Shown piece by piece: positions 26,140-35,308 of a stretch of DNA of 64,000 bases (positions are counted from its first letter, which is position 1; each line of letters opens with the position of its first letter). The notes beneath the pieces are model-generated. The model saw only the letters and a list, made by a program, of their open reading frames with translations, was not told where the DNA came from and searched no databases. The DNA comes from JANNSX01 sp041397825 (lineage in GTDB: Bacteria > Pseudomonadota > Alphaproteobacteria > Rhizobiales > Hyphomicrobiaceae): positions 762,091 through 826,090 of the forward strand of contig JAWKVX010000004.1 of assembly GCA_041397825.1 (NCBI GenBank). The letters run 5' to 3'. The position numbers were made by a program, and so were the translations under genes.

Positions 26140-27555
26140 CTACATCGCGGCGGCCTTCTCGAGCTCCGGCATCGATGCCTTCAGTCCCTTGGAAAAGCGA
26201 TCCACCGCTTCCTCCGCCTCCGCGCGGTTCATAGTCAGGGGCGGAGAGAAGCTGGTCGTCTCCAGGAAGGGCAGCGCGCGCGTCATGACACCGGCGGCGA
26301 GGCATTTCCCGGCGACGATCCGATGCGCGTTAGCCTTCGGGTTGAAAAATTTCTTCGACTTCCGATCCGCCACATACTCGATGGCGATCATCTGGCCCAT
26401 GCCGCGCACCTCGCCGACATAAGGGCAATCCGCCGTCGCCTGCGTCAGGAGCTGCTGCAGATAGGGCCCGACCTCGGCCGCGACCTGAGGCAGGTTCTCG
26501 CGCTCCATGATGCCGAGGTTCGTCATGCCCAGCGCGCCGCCGACCGGATGGCCCGAATAGGTGAAGCCGTGCATGACGGGGCCGTGCTCCGGCGAGGCAT
26601 CGCGCAGCACGTTCCAGATCTTCTCCGAAATGACCGAGGCCGAGACCGGGAAATGCGCCGAGGTGATGCCCTTGGCCAGCGTCACGACATCCGGCTCGAG
26701 GTTCATGCCGCCGGTCGCGAACCAGTGGCCGGTGCGACCGAAGCCCGTGATCACCTCGTCGGCGATGAAGAGAATGTCGTGCTTCTTGAGGATCGGCTGC
26801 AAGGCCTCGAAATAGCCTTTGGGCGGCAAGAGCACGCCACCGGTTCCCATGATCGGCTCGGCGATGAAGGCGGCGATCGTGTCGGCGCCCTCGCGCGCGA
26901 TCAAGGCCTCGATCTCGGCGATCAGACGCTTGGTGAAGGCCTCCTCGGTCTCGCCCGGCTTGCCGAAGCGGAAGTAGTGCGGGCACTCGACGTGGAAAAT
27001 GCCCGGCAACGGGATATCCCAGGCCTTGTGATAGGCGGGAATGCCGGTGAGGCTGGCGGCGGCGAAGGTCAGGCCGTGATAGGCGCCCTGCCGCGAGATG
27101 AACTTCTTCTTTTCCGGCCGGCCGCGCAAATTGTTGTAGTAGCGCACGAGCTTGTAGTTCGTGTCGTTGGCATCCGAACCGCCCTGGCCGAAGAAAACCT
27201 TCGACATCTGCGGGGCGTTCGCCTTGGTATGGAAGAGGTCGAGCACCTTCTCGGCGAGGCGGATGATGGGCTCGTTCGATGAGCCGCCGAAGAGGTGAAA
27301 ATAGGCCAGGTCCTCGACGGCCTTCTTGGCGGTTTCCGCCATCTCCTTGCGGCCATAGCCGATGTTCACGCACCACAGACCGGCGCCGCAATCGATGATG
27401 TCACGACCCTCGCGGTCGCGAACCCTGACGCCCCGAGCGTCCGAGACGATGAGCGGCCCGCGGTTCAAGAGGTCGGCGATGGAGGTGACCGGGTGGAACA
27501 GGCACTCGCGGTCGATATCCTCGAGCGGAAAATTGCGGACGGCGGATTTATCCAT
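26140..27555 (-). CDS. Class III (omega) PLP-dependent aminotransferase
   Basis: 471 residues. PLP-binding features are clear: FFGQGGSDANDTNYKLVRYY, the AYHGLTFAAASLTG motif, LFIADEVITGFGRTGHWFATGG (Asp for the pyridine nitrogen), and Lys in LAKGITSAHFPVSAS. The sequence resembles the aspartate aminotransferase family / omega-amino acid:pyruvate group, which includes beta-alanine, taurine, GABA and polyamine transaminases. ATG 27555 fits the family; a frame to 27765 adds unlike residues. The link with guaD downstream suggests nitrogen scavenging. Confidence 0.88.
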   Translation of the reverse strand: MDKSAVRNFPLEDIDRECLFHPVTSIADLLNRGPLIVSDARGVRVRDREGRDIIDCGAGLWCVNIGYGRKEMAETAKKAVEDLAYFHLFGGSSNEPIIRLAEKVLDLFHTKANAPQMSKVFFGQGGSDANDTNYKLVRYYNNLRGRPEKKKFISRQGAYHGLTFAAASLTGIPAYHKAWDIPLPGIFHVECPHYFRFGKPGETEEAFTKRLIAEIEALIAREGADTIAAFIAEPIMGTGGVLLPPKGYFEALQPILKKHDILFIADEVITGFGRTGHWFATGGMNLEPDVVTLAKGITSAHFPVSASVISEKIWNVLRDASPEHGPVMHGFTYSGHPVGGALGMTNLGIMERENLPQVAAEVGPYLQQLLTQATADCPYVGEVRGMGQMIAIEYVADRKSKKFFNPKANAHRIVAGKCLAAGVMTRALPFLETTSFSPPLTMNRAEAEEAVDRFSKGLKASMPELEKAAAM

Positions 27556-27719
27556 GGGGGAGCCCTCGTGGGGTGATGAACGGTCGACGTCGGCACTCAC
27601 CATAGCCTGTCCCAAGCGAACCGGAAACTCACCTCCCCGGCCTCCCGGCCATGCCGCTGGCGCAAGGTACGCCTCCCTTCCCCGTTGCTTCCCTGAGGGC
27701 GTCCCCCTAAACAGAGCGA

Positions 27720-29534
27720 ATGTTCCAGAGCTTCGACAATGCGCCGGATCCAGGTGTCGGCGCACCCCGTGTTCGCCTTCTCAGAGAGGAGCTGGCGCGG
27801 CTCGGCCTGTCCGGATTCATCGTGCCCCGCGCCGACGAGCACCAGGGCGAATATGTACCCGACTGCGCCGCCCGCCTGCGCTGGGTGAGTGGCTTCTCTG
27901 GCTCGGCCGGGACGGCGGTGATCCTCATGGACAGGGCCGCGCTCTTCGTCGATGGCCGCTACACCGTGCAGGCCCGCGAGGAGACCGACGGCGCCGTCTT
28001 CGAGCGGCTGAAGGTTCCCGAGGGCAAGATTTCCGATTGGCTCGCCGCCCATGCCGGCGCCGGGGCGAAGATAGGCTATGATCCCCGGCTCATGACCGTC
28101 GACGAGGTCGACCGCTTCCACAAGGCCCTCGACGACAAAGGCATCGCGCTCGTCGCCACGGACGGAAACCCGGTCGATGCCGTTTGGGCCGACCGCCCGG
28201 CCCCACCCAGGGCCCAGGTCAGCCTTCATCCGATCGAGCACGCCGGCGCATCGCCGGCGGAAAAGCTTGAGGTTGTCCAGGCCGAGCTTGCAATGACCGG
28301 CCACGATGCCGCCGTTTTGACGGCACCTGACAGCATCGCCTGGCTCCTCAACATCCGCGGCGGCGACCTGCCGCACACACCCTTCCCACTCTCCTTTGCG
28401 ATCGTGCCGGCAGACGGAAAGCCTCAGCTCTACATCGATCCCGGGAAGCTCGGCGACAATGTCCGTGGCGCGCTCGCCGCAATCGCCGAATTGGCTCGAC
28501 CCGACGAGCTGACACAAGGGCTGACCGACCTCGCCTCTCGCAAGTCCAGGGTCCGCCTCGATTTCGAAAGCACGGCCGTTTGGTTCAAATCGACGCTCGA
28601 GGCGGCCGGGGCCACGGTCATCAAAGGCACCGATCCCTGCCTTCTGCCGAAGGCGCGCAAGTCCGCCGCGGAGATCAAGGGTGCGCGCGCCGCCCAGAAG
28701 CGGGATGCCGTCGCGGTCGCCCGCTTTCTCGCCTGGTTCGACCGCGAGGCGCCCAAGGGGGAGATCGACGAGATCGCGGCGGTCGAGGCCCTCGAGCGCT
28801 TCCGCCGCGAGACCCGCAAACTCCTCGATACCTCCTTCGACACCATTGCCGGCGCGGGCCCACACGCCGCCATGCCGCACTATCGCGTCAGCCGCTCGTC
28901 CAACATCCGGATCCAGCCCAACTCGATCTTCCTGATCGATTCCGGCGGGCAGTACCTGGACGGCACCACCGACATCACACGCACGATTGCAGTGGGCACC
29001 GTCTCCGAGGAAGCACGCCTGAGGAACACGCTCGTGCTCGAAGGCATGATCGCGGTCTCGACCGCGCGCTTCCCGAAGGGCACGCGCGGCTCCGATATCG
29101 ACCCCTATGCGCGACGTGCGCTCTGGCAGGCCGGACTTGATTTCGATCACGGAACCGGCCACGGCGTCGGCAGCTACCTGTCGGTGCACGAGGGACCGCA
29201 GCGCATCTCGCGACTTGCCACCACGCCGCTCGAGCCCGGCATGATCATCTCGAACGAGCCGGGCTACTACAAGGAAGGCCACTACGGCATCCGCATCGAG
29301 AACCTGCTCGTCGTCACCGCGCCGGACGTGCCCGAGGGTGGGGAGCGGCCGATGATGGGATTCGAGACGCTGACGCTGGCGCCGATCGACACCCGCCTCG
29401 TTCTCATCTCGCATCTTTCAGCGGCGGCGCGCCACTGGCTCAACGCTTATCATGCGCGGGTCAGGGCCGAGATCGGTCCGCTCCTCGACGGCGAAGATCG
29501 GCTCTGGCTCGAGAGGGCGACGACAGCGATCTGA
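27720..29534 (+). CDS. Xaa-Pro aminopeptidase (aminopeptidase P family)
   Basis: 604 residues, the three-domain long form like eukaryotic cytosolic aminopeptidase P. Two creatinase-like N-terminal domains (about 1-310) precede the pita-bread catalytic domain. The di-metal ligands are visible: Asp407 and Asp418 in LIDSGGQYLDGTTDITRT, His in HGTGHGVGSYLSVHEGPQ, Glu in NEPGYY and Glu in GIRIENL. It removes N-terminal residues ahead of proline. No signal peptide, so cytosolic. It is divergent from the aminotransferase. Confidence 0.93.
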   Translation: MFQSFDNAPDPGVGAPRVRLLREELARLGLSGFIVPRADEHQGEYVPDCAARLRWVSGFSGSAGTAVILMDRAALFVDGRYTVQAREETDGAVFERLKVPEGKISDWLAAHAGAGAKIGYDPRLMTVDEVDRFHKALDDKGIALVATDGNPVDAVWADRPAPPRAQVSLHPIEHAGASPAEKLEVVQAELAMTGHDAAVLTAPDSIAWLLNIRGGDLPHTPFPLSFAIVPADGKPQLYIDPGKLGDNVRGALAAIAELARPDELTQGLTDLASRKSRVRLDFESTAVWFKSTLEAAGATVIKGTDPCLLPKARKSAAEIKGARAAQKRDAVAVARFLAWFDREAPKGEIDEIAAVEALERFRRETRKLLDTSFDTIAGAGPHAAMPHYRVSRSSNIRIQPNSIFLIDSGGQYLDGTTDITRTIAVGTVSEEARLRNTLVLEGMIAVSTARFPKGTRGSDIDPYARRALWQAGLDFDHGTGHGVGSYLSVHEGPQRISRLATTPLEPGMIISNEPGYYKEGHYGIRIENLLVVTAPDVPEGGERPMMGFETLTLAPIDTRLVLISHLSAAARHWLNAYHARVRAEIGPLLDGEDRLWLERATTAI

Positions 29535-29545
29535 AGGGACGGGGC

Positions 29546-30241
29546 ATGGCGGCAGATGTACGACGGCACAAGCGGCCCTCGCGCTGGCGGCGCGCCGGCC
29601 TCGTGCTCGGTGTCGGCATCCTCGCCACCGTCCTCAATCCGTTCGTATGGCGGGTGTGCTGCTACAAACCCTACAGCCAACCTTCCGGATCGATGGAGCC
29701 GACGTTGCTCGTCGGCGACTACTGGCTCGCCTCGACCTGGGCCTACTGGTGGTCGGCGCCGGAGCGCGGCGACGTTGTCGTTTTCGACAATCCGAGGTCG
29801 CCTGCCGTTCAATATGTCAAACGCATCGTCGGCCTGCCGAGTGAGGTGGTGCAAATGCGTGGCGGGCATGTGCTCATCAACGGCAGGGCGCTCGGCTATC
29901 GCCGCATCGCGGACTTGGTCGAGAGCGATCGGAACGGCAATCCGCACAGCGTTGCGCAATTCGAGGAGATCCTTCCCGACAGAAGGTCCTACCGCATTCT
30001 CGATCGCGCGCCTGACTCTCCCGGCGACGACACGGAGGATTTTCAGGTTCCCGCTGGCCACTACTTCATGCTCGGCGACAACCGGGACAACTCGTCCGAC
30101 TCCCGCTTCCCTCAGACCATGGGGATGGTCCCGGCGAGCAATATCAGAGGCCGGGCCGCCGTGATCTACTACTCGCTTGCCGACACCGCTCGCGACGGGG
30201 ACGACGTTCGCTGGTCGCGGGTGCTTCTCCGGGTGCGCTGA
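29546..30241 (+). CDS. lepB: Signal peptidase I
   Basis: 231 residues with one N-terminal membrane segment (GLVLGVGILATVLNPFVW). Catalytic Ser49 is in QPSGSMEPTL and the general-base Lys92 in VQYVKRIVGLPSE; box E is FMLGDNRDNSSDSR. It cleaves Sec/Tat signal peptides outside the cytoplasmic membrane. It follows aminopeptidase P by 11 bases. Two Cys residues after the helix (RVCCYK) are unusual. A second, canonical lepB normally sits near rnc in this order, so this may be an additional copy; I cannot check from here. Confidence 0.93.
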   Translation: MAADVRRHKRPSRWRRAGLVLGVGILATVLNPFVWRVCCYKPYSQPSGSMEPTLLVGDYWLASTWAYWWSAPERGDVVVFDNPRSPAVQYVKRIVGLPSEVVQMRGGHVLINGRALGYRRIADLVESDRNGNPHSVAQFEEILPDRRSYRILDRAPDSPGDDTEDFQVPAGHYFMLGDNRDNSSDSRFPQTMGMVPASNIRGRAAVIYYSLADTARDGDDVRWSRVLLRVR

Positions 30242-30280
30242 GTGACGCTCCAGGCCCGCCCAGGCTCCGCTGCCGAACTC

Positions 30281-31474
30281 TCAACTGCCGGGGCCGCGGA
30301 ACACCCAATAGCGCTTCGACGCCTCACCGGCCGGCGTCAGCCACTGCCGCTCGACCGGGCGCTTGCCGTTGTGGATCAGCTCGAACATGTCGGAGATGAT
30401 CGAGACCGAGTCGCCATAGTAGGCATGGCCGACGAAATCGGTGCCGGCGCCGGTCGCATCGATGGTGTCGATGCCGCGTGCGAGTGCGAGGCCCCGGCTC
30501 GAATCTCCGACGCGCGGATAGCCGTGCAGATTGCGGGAGGCGACCATGGCCTTGTCGTTGGCCGAGGCATAGACCGTAACCCCACTTCCCCCTGTTGCGA
30601 TCCTCGGCGCAATGTCGCGCACGAAGATCTCCGCGTCGATGTCGGGAGCCGCGAGGATCACCTCACGGATCCTGGCGCGGACGTTCGCACGCTCGCGCCC
30701 GAGATCCTCAACCGCATCGACCAGCGCTCGTGTCCCGAGCGAGTGGGCGATGACATAGACGTTGTCTGCGCCCGAACGCTCGACGATGCCGCCGAGCACG
30801 TCCTTCAGGTGCGTCACTGTCCAGTCCGTGTTGTTGGCATCGATGACATAGCCCGGCACGTTGCCCTGCGAGGGCCAGGAGTAGAAGAGCGGCGCGCCGT
30901 CGAAGGCGAGGTCATAGGACAGTTGCGCCGTGCGACGGGCCGCCTCCGCGAAGGTGATGTTGTAGCCATGGATGAAGACGAGCGCGCTTCGCTGCGGCGA
31001 TGCGGCAATCCTGGCGCCCATCTCGCGGAAGAAGCTCGCCCGGTCGCGCTCGGCGACCGCCAGCAGGACCACGTGGCGCTCCGGATCCTCGCGGAACTCG
31101 AGCCTGGAGACGGCCGGGCCCTCCAGCGTCCCCATCCGGTGATCGCGCGGGATCGAGACCTCGGCGACACCGAACAGCAACTTGCCACGACCTGGCCCGT
31201 ACTTGTCGTTGGGAGCGCTCTCGCCCGTCTTGGCACGATCGGTCGCATAGAAGACCTTGACGGTGGCGTAGGGCGCGTCGTCACTTTGGAAGTCGCGCGT
31301 GCGGGCCACCTCCGACGCGCCGGGCGCGACATCGGCCGCCACGGGAGGCGCAATGGAGGGATCTCCAGCTCCCTGGTTGGCGGCACAGCCTCCGAGCAGC
31401 GCACCGAAGACGAGGATCGTCACGAACATCCACGTTCGTTTGACCCGTTTGTCCGCTCGCAGCGCTGACCACAC
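30281..31474 (-). CDS. DUF900 alpha/beta hydrolase, predicted lipoprotein
   Basis: About 397 residues. The N-terminus carries a lipoprotein signal peptide ending in the lipobox LLGGC (FVTILVFGALLGGCAANQ), so the mature protein should be lipid-anchored in the envelope. The hydrolase part has VKVFYATDRAKTG, FIHGYNITFAEAARR, FYSWPSQG and the nucleophile elbow VIAHSLGTRAL (G/A-H-S-x-G type). GTG 31474 is favoured because GGGGAGGA lies 10 bases upstream; GTG 31483, ATG 31429 and TTG 31513 are alternatives. A close paralogue lies at 35309. It is convergent with lepB. Confidence 0.85.
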   Translation of the reverse strand: MWSALRADKRVKRTWMFVTILVFGALLGGCAANQGAGDPSIAPPVAADVAPGASEVARTRDFQSDDAPYATVKVFYATDRAKTGESAPNDKYGPGRGKLLFGVAEVSIPRDHRMGTLEGPAVSRLEFREDPERHVVLLAVAERDRASFFREMGARIAASPQRSALVFIHGYNITFAEAARRTAQLSYDLAFDGAPLFYSWPSQGNVPGYVIDANNTDWTVTHLKDVLGGIVERSGADNVYVIAHSLGTRALVDAVEDLGRERANVRARIREVILAAPDIDAEIFVRDIAPRIATGGSGVTVYASANDKAMVASRNLHGYPRVGDSSRGLALARGIDTIDATGAGTDFVGHAYYGDSVSIISDMFELIHNGKRPVERQWLTPAGEASKRYWVFRGPGS

Positions 31475-31699
31475 GCGGCTCACTCCTCCCCCACGACGCC
31501 GGGCGCGAGACAATCGGCCCAGGGACGCCGACGAGCCATCCCCCGGCAGGATGAGAAGGTCAACGCCTCGTCCCTGCGAATCAGTGGAAAGCCGCCGTCA
31601 TGCTCTCCGGCAGCATTTCGAGCGGCGGACCCGAGAGGGATCTATAGCCGATCTAACTCGCGATCCGGCGTGCCGGCTGGCCACATTCTCGGGATCTTC

Positions 31700-31721
31700 G
31701 GATGCATCCCCTGGGAAGGGG
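31700..31721 (+). promoter_or_regulatory. Palindrome and hairpin upstream of the VanZ-LamG gene
   Basis: GGATGCATCC at 31700-31709 is a perfect palindrome. It runs into CCCCT-GGGA-AGGGG at 31708-31721, a 5-bp stem with a GNRA-type loop. Both lie about 80-100 bases before the proposed GTG start at 31800 in the divergent region between the DUF900 and VanZ-LamG genes. A regulatory or leader-RNA role is inference. Confidence 0.3.
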
Positions 31722-31799
31722 AACCCACACCATGACTCGTTGCCTTCGCCCCCCGACCGGCATAGCCTCCGACCGTGCAATCGCCAATGGGTCACCCCG

Positions 31800-33236
31800 G
31801 TGTGGATCGTCCGGCTCAGGCTGCCAGTCCTGCTCGTGACGCTGGCGGCCACGGCGGTTCCGGTCGCCATTCGTCCGCTGCAACCGGTCGATCTCGGCCT
31901 TCTGGGGCACGATCCGGGCGATCTCGTTCAGAACATCATCGGTTTCGTGCCCGCAGGCATCGTGCTTGCGGGTCTCGGCCTCGCACGCGGGATCATGCTG
32001 GCGGCGCTTCTGTCTCTCGTCGCCGAGAGCAGTCAGCTCGTCATGCTCTACCGCTGGCCCGCCATAGCTGACGTGCTGATGAATGTGCTCGGCGCCGCGA
32101 CGGGCCTTGTGCTCGCGAGACGTCTCGACATCTCCTCGAGTATTCGAGTGACCCGAACCGTGGCGATCGCCACCCTCCTCGCTGCCCTCCTCGTCCTCGC
32201 CGGAGTCTGGTCCCTCAAGAGCGCGAGCAACCTCTTCACCGGTCGGCGGCCTGGGACGGTCGGAACCGGTGGCCTCGAGGCCCACTGGCGCCTCGACGCG
32301 ACCGCCGGCGGCCGTGCGGTCGATAGCTCCGGGCACGGGCTCGACGGCGATCTTCGCGGCACACCTACCGCGCTCGTCGCACCGGATCGGGCCGCCATCG
32401 CCTTCGACGGATCGGCGGACTACGTCGATTTCGGCAGCCCCGGCGCGCTGCGGCTGACCTCCAGCATGACCATCAGTGCCTGGATCCGGTCGGCGACCTT
32501 CCCCCGCGACGACGCTGCTATCGTCTCGAGCCACGACGGCCTGGGCTTCCAGCTGGATACCACGATCGACCGGGGGCCGAGGACAGTCGGATTCAAGCTC
32601 GCGAGCCCGTGTGGAACCTTGATGGCGCGTTACGGCAAGACGCCGCTCGCGCCCGGTCGCTGGTACTTCGTCGCCGGGGTCTATGACGCCGCCGCCAGGA
32701 CCATCGACGTCTATCTCGACGGGCAACGCGACAATGGCGATCTCCTCGGTCCCGTTGCCTCGAGCCAGCGTCCCGCGGCAGTCGCCGTCATGATCGGACG
32801 GCGGGCCGAGGCCGGCTACGGCTTCGACGGCGCGATCGGCGACGTGCGCATCTACTCACGGCCGCTCGGCGCATCCGGGATCGCCGCTCTCATGCAGGGC
32901 TCGGAGCCGTCCCTGACGCCGATGCCTGCCGCTCGGACCGCAACCGACCTCGGCCATGCCGCCAGTGAATGCGCCGGAACGCCGGACCGCGACGACGCTC
33001 GATTTCCGGGTGCCGCCGCGTTGCTCGGCGTGCTTGCCGCGTTGGCGATGGCCGCCGTGACGCGATCACGAGGCGCCGTCTCGCTTGCCGGTCTCCTTGC
33101 CGGCCTCGCCATCCTGCCGGTGACGCCCTCGCCGGGAGCGGGCCTGTTGCTGGCGGGTCTGTCGCTCGTCGGAGCCGTATCGGTCGCGCAGAGCCTGCAC
33201 CAAGATCGTGATCCCTCGGCAGCATCCCACACTTGA
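31800..33236 (+). CDS. VanZ-like / LamG domain fusion membrane protein
   Basis: About 478 residues from GTG 31800. The N-terminal part (residues 1-about 145) has four membrane segments in the VanZ-like pattern: DLVQNIIGFVPAGIVLAGL, LVAESSQLVMLYR, ADVLMNVLGAATGLVLARRL. After a helix (TLLAALLVLAGVW) comes a LamG/concanavalin-like domain, about 165-360: EAHWRLDATAGGRAVDSSG, IAFDGSADYVDFG, MTISAWIRS, RWYFVAGVYDAAARTIDVYLDG, GDVRIYSR. Two or three more membrane segments end the protein. The likely layout is a lectin-like domain outside the membrane held by VanZ helices. The start is uncertain; the longer frame to 31299 runs antisense over the neighbour gene. Confidence 0.75.
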   Translation: MWIVRLRLPVLLVTLAATAVPVAIRPLQPVDLGLLGHDPGDLVQNIIGFVPAGIVLAGLGLARGIMLAALLSLVAESSQLVMLYRWPAIADVLMNVLGAATGLVLARRLDISSSIRVTRTVAIATLLAALLVLAGVWSLKSASNLFTGRRPGTVGTGGLEAHWRLDATAGGRAVDSSGHGLDGDLRGTPTALVAPDRAAIAFDGSADYVDFGSPGALRLTSSMTISAWIRSATFPRDDAAIVSSHDGLGFQLDTTIDRGPRTVGFKLASPCGTLMARYGKTPLAPGRWYFVAGVYDAAARTIDVYLDGQRDNGDLLGPVASSQRPAAVAVMIGRRAEAGYGFDGAIGDVRIYSRPLGASGIAALMQGSEPSLTPMPAARTATDLGHAASECAGTPDRDDARFPGAAALLGVLAALAMAAVTRSRGAVSLAGLLAGLAILPVTPSPGAGLLLAGLSLVGAVSVAQSLHQDRDPSAASHT

Positions 33237-33264
33237 GCGAGACAACCTGTGTTCGCAACCGTGG

Positions 33265-35283
33265 TTAGACCGCCTCGATCGTCACCAGCAGGCTATGCAC
33301 CGCCGTGCTCTGGCCAAGGTCGGACTTGAGGCCGGGATTGAGCGTATTGATGTTGGCCCCGTCCTTGGCCTTGAGCCAGGGGCTCTTGTAAGCGAGCGCG
33401 ACGCCATCGGGCACGCGGCCGGAGACCGCAAGCTCCATCACCAGCGACCCGGCCGGCGTGCTGACGCGAACCCGGCCGCCCGGCGCAAGGCCGCGCCGCC
33501 CCGCCTCTTCGGCGCTGACATAGATCGTCTCGCCGCGCGCCCGCTCGGCAACGCGCGGGTCGTTACCATAGCTCGAGTTCATCAGCCAGTCGCCGGCGGG
33601 TGACAGGAGCCTCAGCGTGTCGCTGCCGGGAGGGTCGTCGTAGACGGCCTCCGGCGCGAAGGTGCCGCCGGCCCGGACAAATCGGTCGGAGGCAATCTCG
33701 ATCTTTCCGGAGCGCGTCGGGAATTTTCGGTCGGCGAAGGGAATGACGGGCTCGCGGGGGACGGCGCGCGTGCCATCGGCCTTCAGGGACTCGAACGTCA
33801 GGCCCGGCTCTGCCGCCTCGAGCGTCCGGGCAATGATCGAGACATCGCTCTCATGGAGCGCTGGCGCATCGAGGCGCATGGCACGAGCCAAACGGCGGAA
33901 GATCTCCTGGTTCGGCAGCGCCTCGCCGACCGGCTCCAACGCCTTCGCCTGGGCGGAGATCGAGTAGTTGAAATACGAGGCGACCAGATCGTCGAACTCT
34001 AGGAAGCTCGCCGCCGGCAGAACGAAGTCGGCAAAGTCGGCCGTACCAGTCTGGAACAGATCGATGGTCACCTGAAAGAGGTCCTCGCGGGCGAGAGCGT
34101 TGAGAAGCGCCTGCTGATCCGGGCTCGAGACGGCGATGTTGTTGTTCCAGGTGAAGAGCGCCCGCGTATCGGTTTTGGCCAGCGTTGCTGCGAGATCCAT
34201 GTGACTGACGGGCCGCGGGCCGTCGGCCGCGAGATCGCCGCCCGCCAGATCGCCATAATCGACACCCCGGCTCTCGCCGCCGTTGAGATAGAGCAGCCCG
34301 GTGCCCGGCCGACCGATCTGGCCGGTCGCTACCGGAAGCAGCGCCGCCGCGCGCATGGCATTGCCGCCGAAGCGTTGGCGCTGGAAGCCCTGCCCGAGCC
34401 AGAGCAGGGAGGGTCCCTTCACGTAGGCGGTGGCAGCCGCCCGGATGTCGTCCTCGGCGACGCCTGTGACAGTGGCCGCCCAGGCCGGGGTGGTCCTGTC
34501 GAGCTGACTCTCGACCGAGGCAAATCCCTCCGTGCACTCGGTCAGGAACTTGCGATCGAAGCCGCCCAACTCGCGGATCGCATTGAGGAGCCCGAAGGCC
34601 AGTGCCGCATCCGTTCCGGGACGCAGCTGCAGATGCAGATCGGCCTTGGCCGCCGTATCGTGCCAGATCGGATCGACGACGATGACCGTCGCCCCGCTCT
34701 CGTCGAGCCAATAGCGATCCACATGGGGCGCGGTGGCCGAAGGATTGGCCCCCCAGATCATGATCGTGCCGGCATCGGCGACCGTCCGAGGATCGAAGCC
34801 GAGTGTCGAAGTGCCGAACATGCGCGAGAGAGCCGCGTGGCCGGCCTTGTTGCAGACCGTATCGGGATCGACCTCGCGGGCGCCGATGGCATTGAAGAAG
34901 CGGCAGGGAAAGTTGCCTGCGATCAGCGAGCAGGTGCCGGTGTAGTGGGTGTGCAGCACGGAGGCGCCGCCATGCTCCTCGATGATGTGTCCGAGGCGGT
35001 CCGCGATCTCGGCAAGCGCCGCCTCCCAGCTCACAGGTTGAAAGACACCCTCGCCCTTCCTGCCGACCCGCTTCAGAGGATGGCCAAGCCGCGCCTTCGG
35101 GTCCCGCCAGACACCATTGTAGGCAAGCGAGCACTTGGCGCAGAGCGCGCCTCGCGAGACGTCATGCTCGGGATCGCCCGTGACCGTCACGCGACCGTCC
35201 GCATCGGTGCGGACCAGCATGCCGCAGGCATCGTAGCAATCCCGGGGACAGGTGGTGCGGATCGCCTGGGTGCCGGACTTCAT
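33265..35283 (-). CDS. Molybdopterin-dependent oxidoreductase (DMSO reductase family)
   Basis: 672 residues. An N-terminal [4Fe-4S] motif is formed by Cys12, Cys16, Cys20 (TCPRDCYDACG) and Cys48 or Cys51 (LCAKC). The molybdopterin domain has the family strings HTHYTGTCSLIAGNFPCRFF, GANPSATAPHVDR, VVDPIWHDTAAKADLHLQLRPGTDAALAF and the late RLLSPAGDWLMNSSYGNDPRV dinucleotide-binding domain. No Tat signal is visible, so it is probably cytosolic. No electron-transfer or membrane subunit gene is adjacent. Substrate unknown. At the Mo-ligand position the sequence reads DTVCNKAGHAAL, and the usual Cys/Ser/Sec is not obvious. Confidence 0.88.
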   Translation of the reverse strand: MKSGTQAIRTTCPRDCYDACGMLVRTDADGRVTVTGDPEHDVSRGALCAKCSLAYNGVWRDPKARLGHPLKRVGRKGEGVFQPVSWEAALAEIADRLGHIIEEHGGASVLHTHYTGTCSLIAGNFPCRFFNAIGAREVDPDTVCNKAGHAALSRMFGTSTLGFDPRTVADAGTIMIWGANPSATAPHVDRYWLDESGATVIVVDPIWHDTAAKADLHLQLRPGTDAALAFGLLNAIRELGGFDRKFLTECTEGFASVESQLDRTTPAWAATVTGVAEDDIRAAATAYVKGPSLLWLGQGFQRQRFGGNAMRAAALLPVATGQIGRPGTGLLYLNGGESRGVDYGDLAGGDLAADGPRPVSHMDLAATLAKTDTRALFTWNNNIAVSSPDQQALLNALAREDLFQVTIDLFQTGTADFADFVLPAASFLEFDDLVASYFNYSISAQAKALEPVGEALPNQEIFRRLARAMRLDAPALHESDVSIIARTLEAAEPGLTFESLKADGTRAVPREPVIPFADRKFPTRSGKIEIASDRFVRAGGTFAPEAVYDDPPGSDTLRLLSPAGDWLMNSSYGNDPRVAERARGETIYVSAEEAGRRGLAPGGRVRVSTPAGSLVMELAVSGRVPDGVALAYKSPWLKAKDGANINTLNPGLKSDLGQSTAVHSLLVTIEAV

Positions 35284-35308
35284 GTCGCCACATCTCCGCC
35301 TCGCGGGC

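Noticed and set aside
26129..26305. Upstream extension of guanine deaminase
   Set aside because: It overlaps the C-terminal coding part of the aminotransferase and has low-complexity Gly/Ser/Arg content.
27597..29414. 605-codon open frame on the minus strand opposite aminopeptidase P
   Set aside because: The plus-strand gene has all metal ligands in order; the antisense translation is low-complexity and without motifs.
31299..31799. Upstream extension of the VanZ-LamG frame
   Set aside because: It runs antisense over the start of the DUF900 lipoprotein gene and its residues (Arg/Pro/Ala-rich) resemble no domain; the GTG at 31800 gives the first membrane-like segment.
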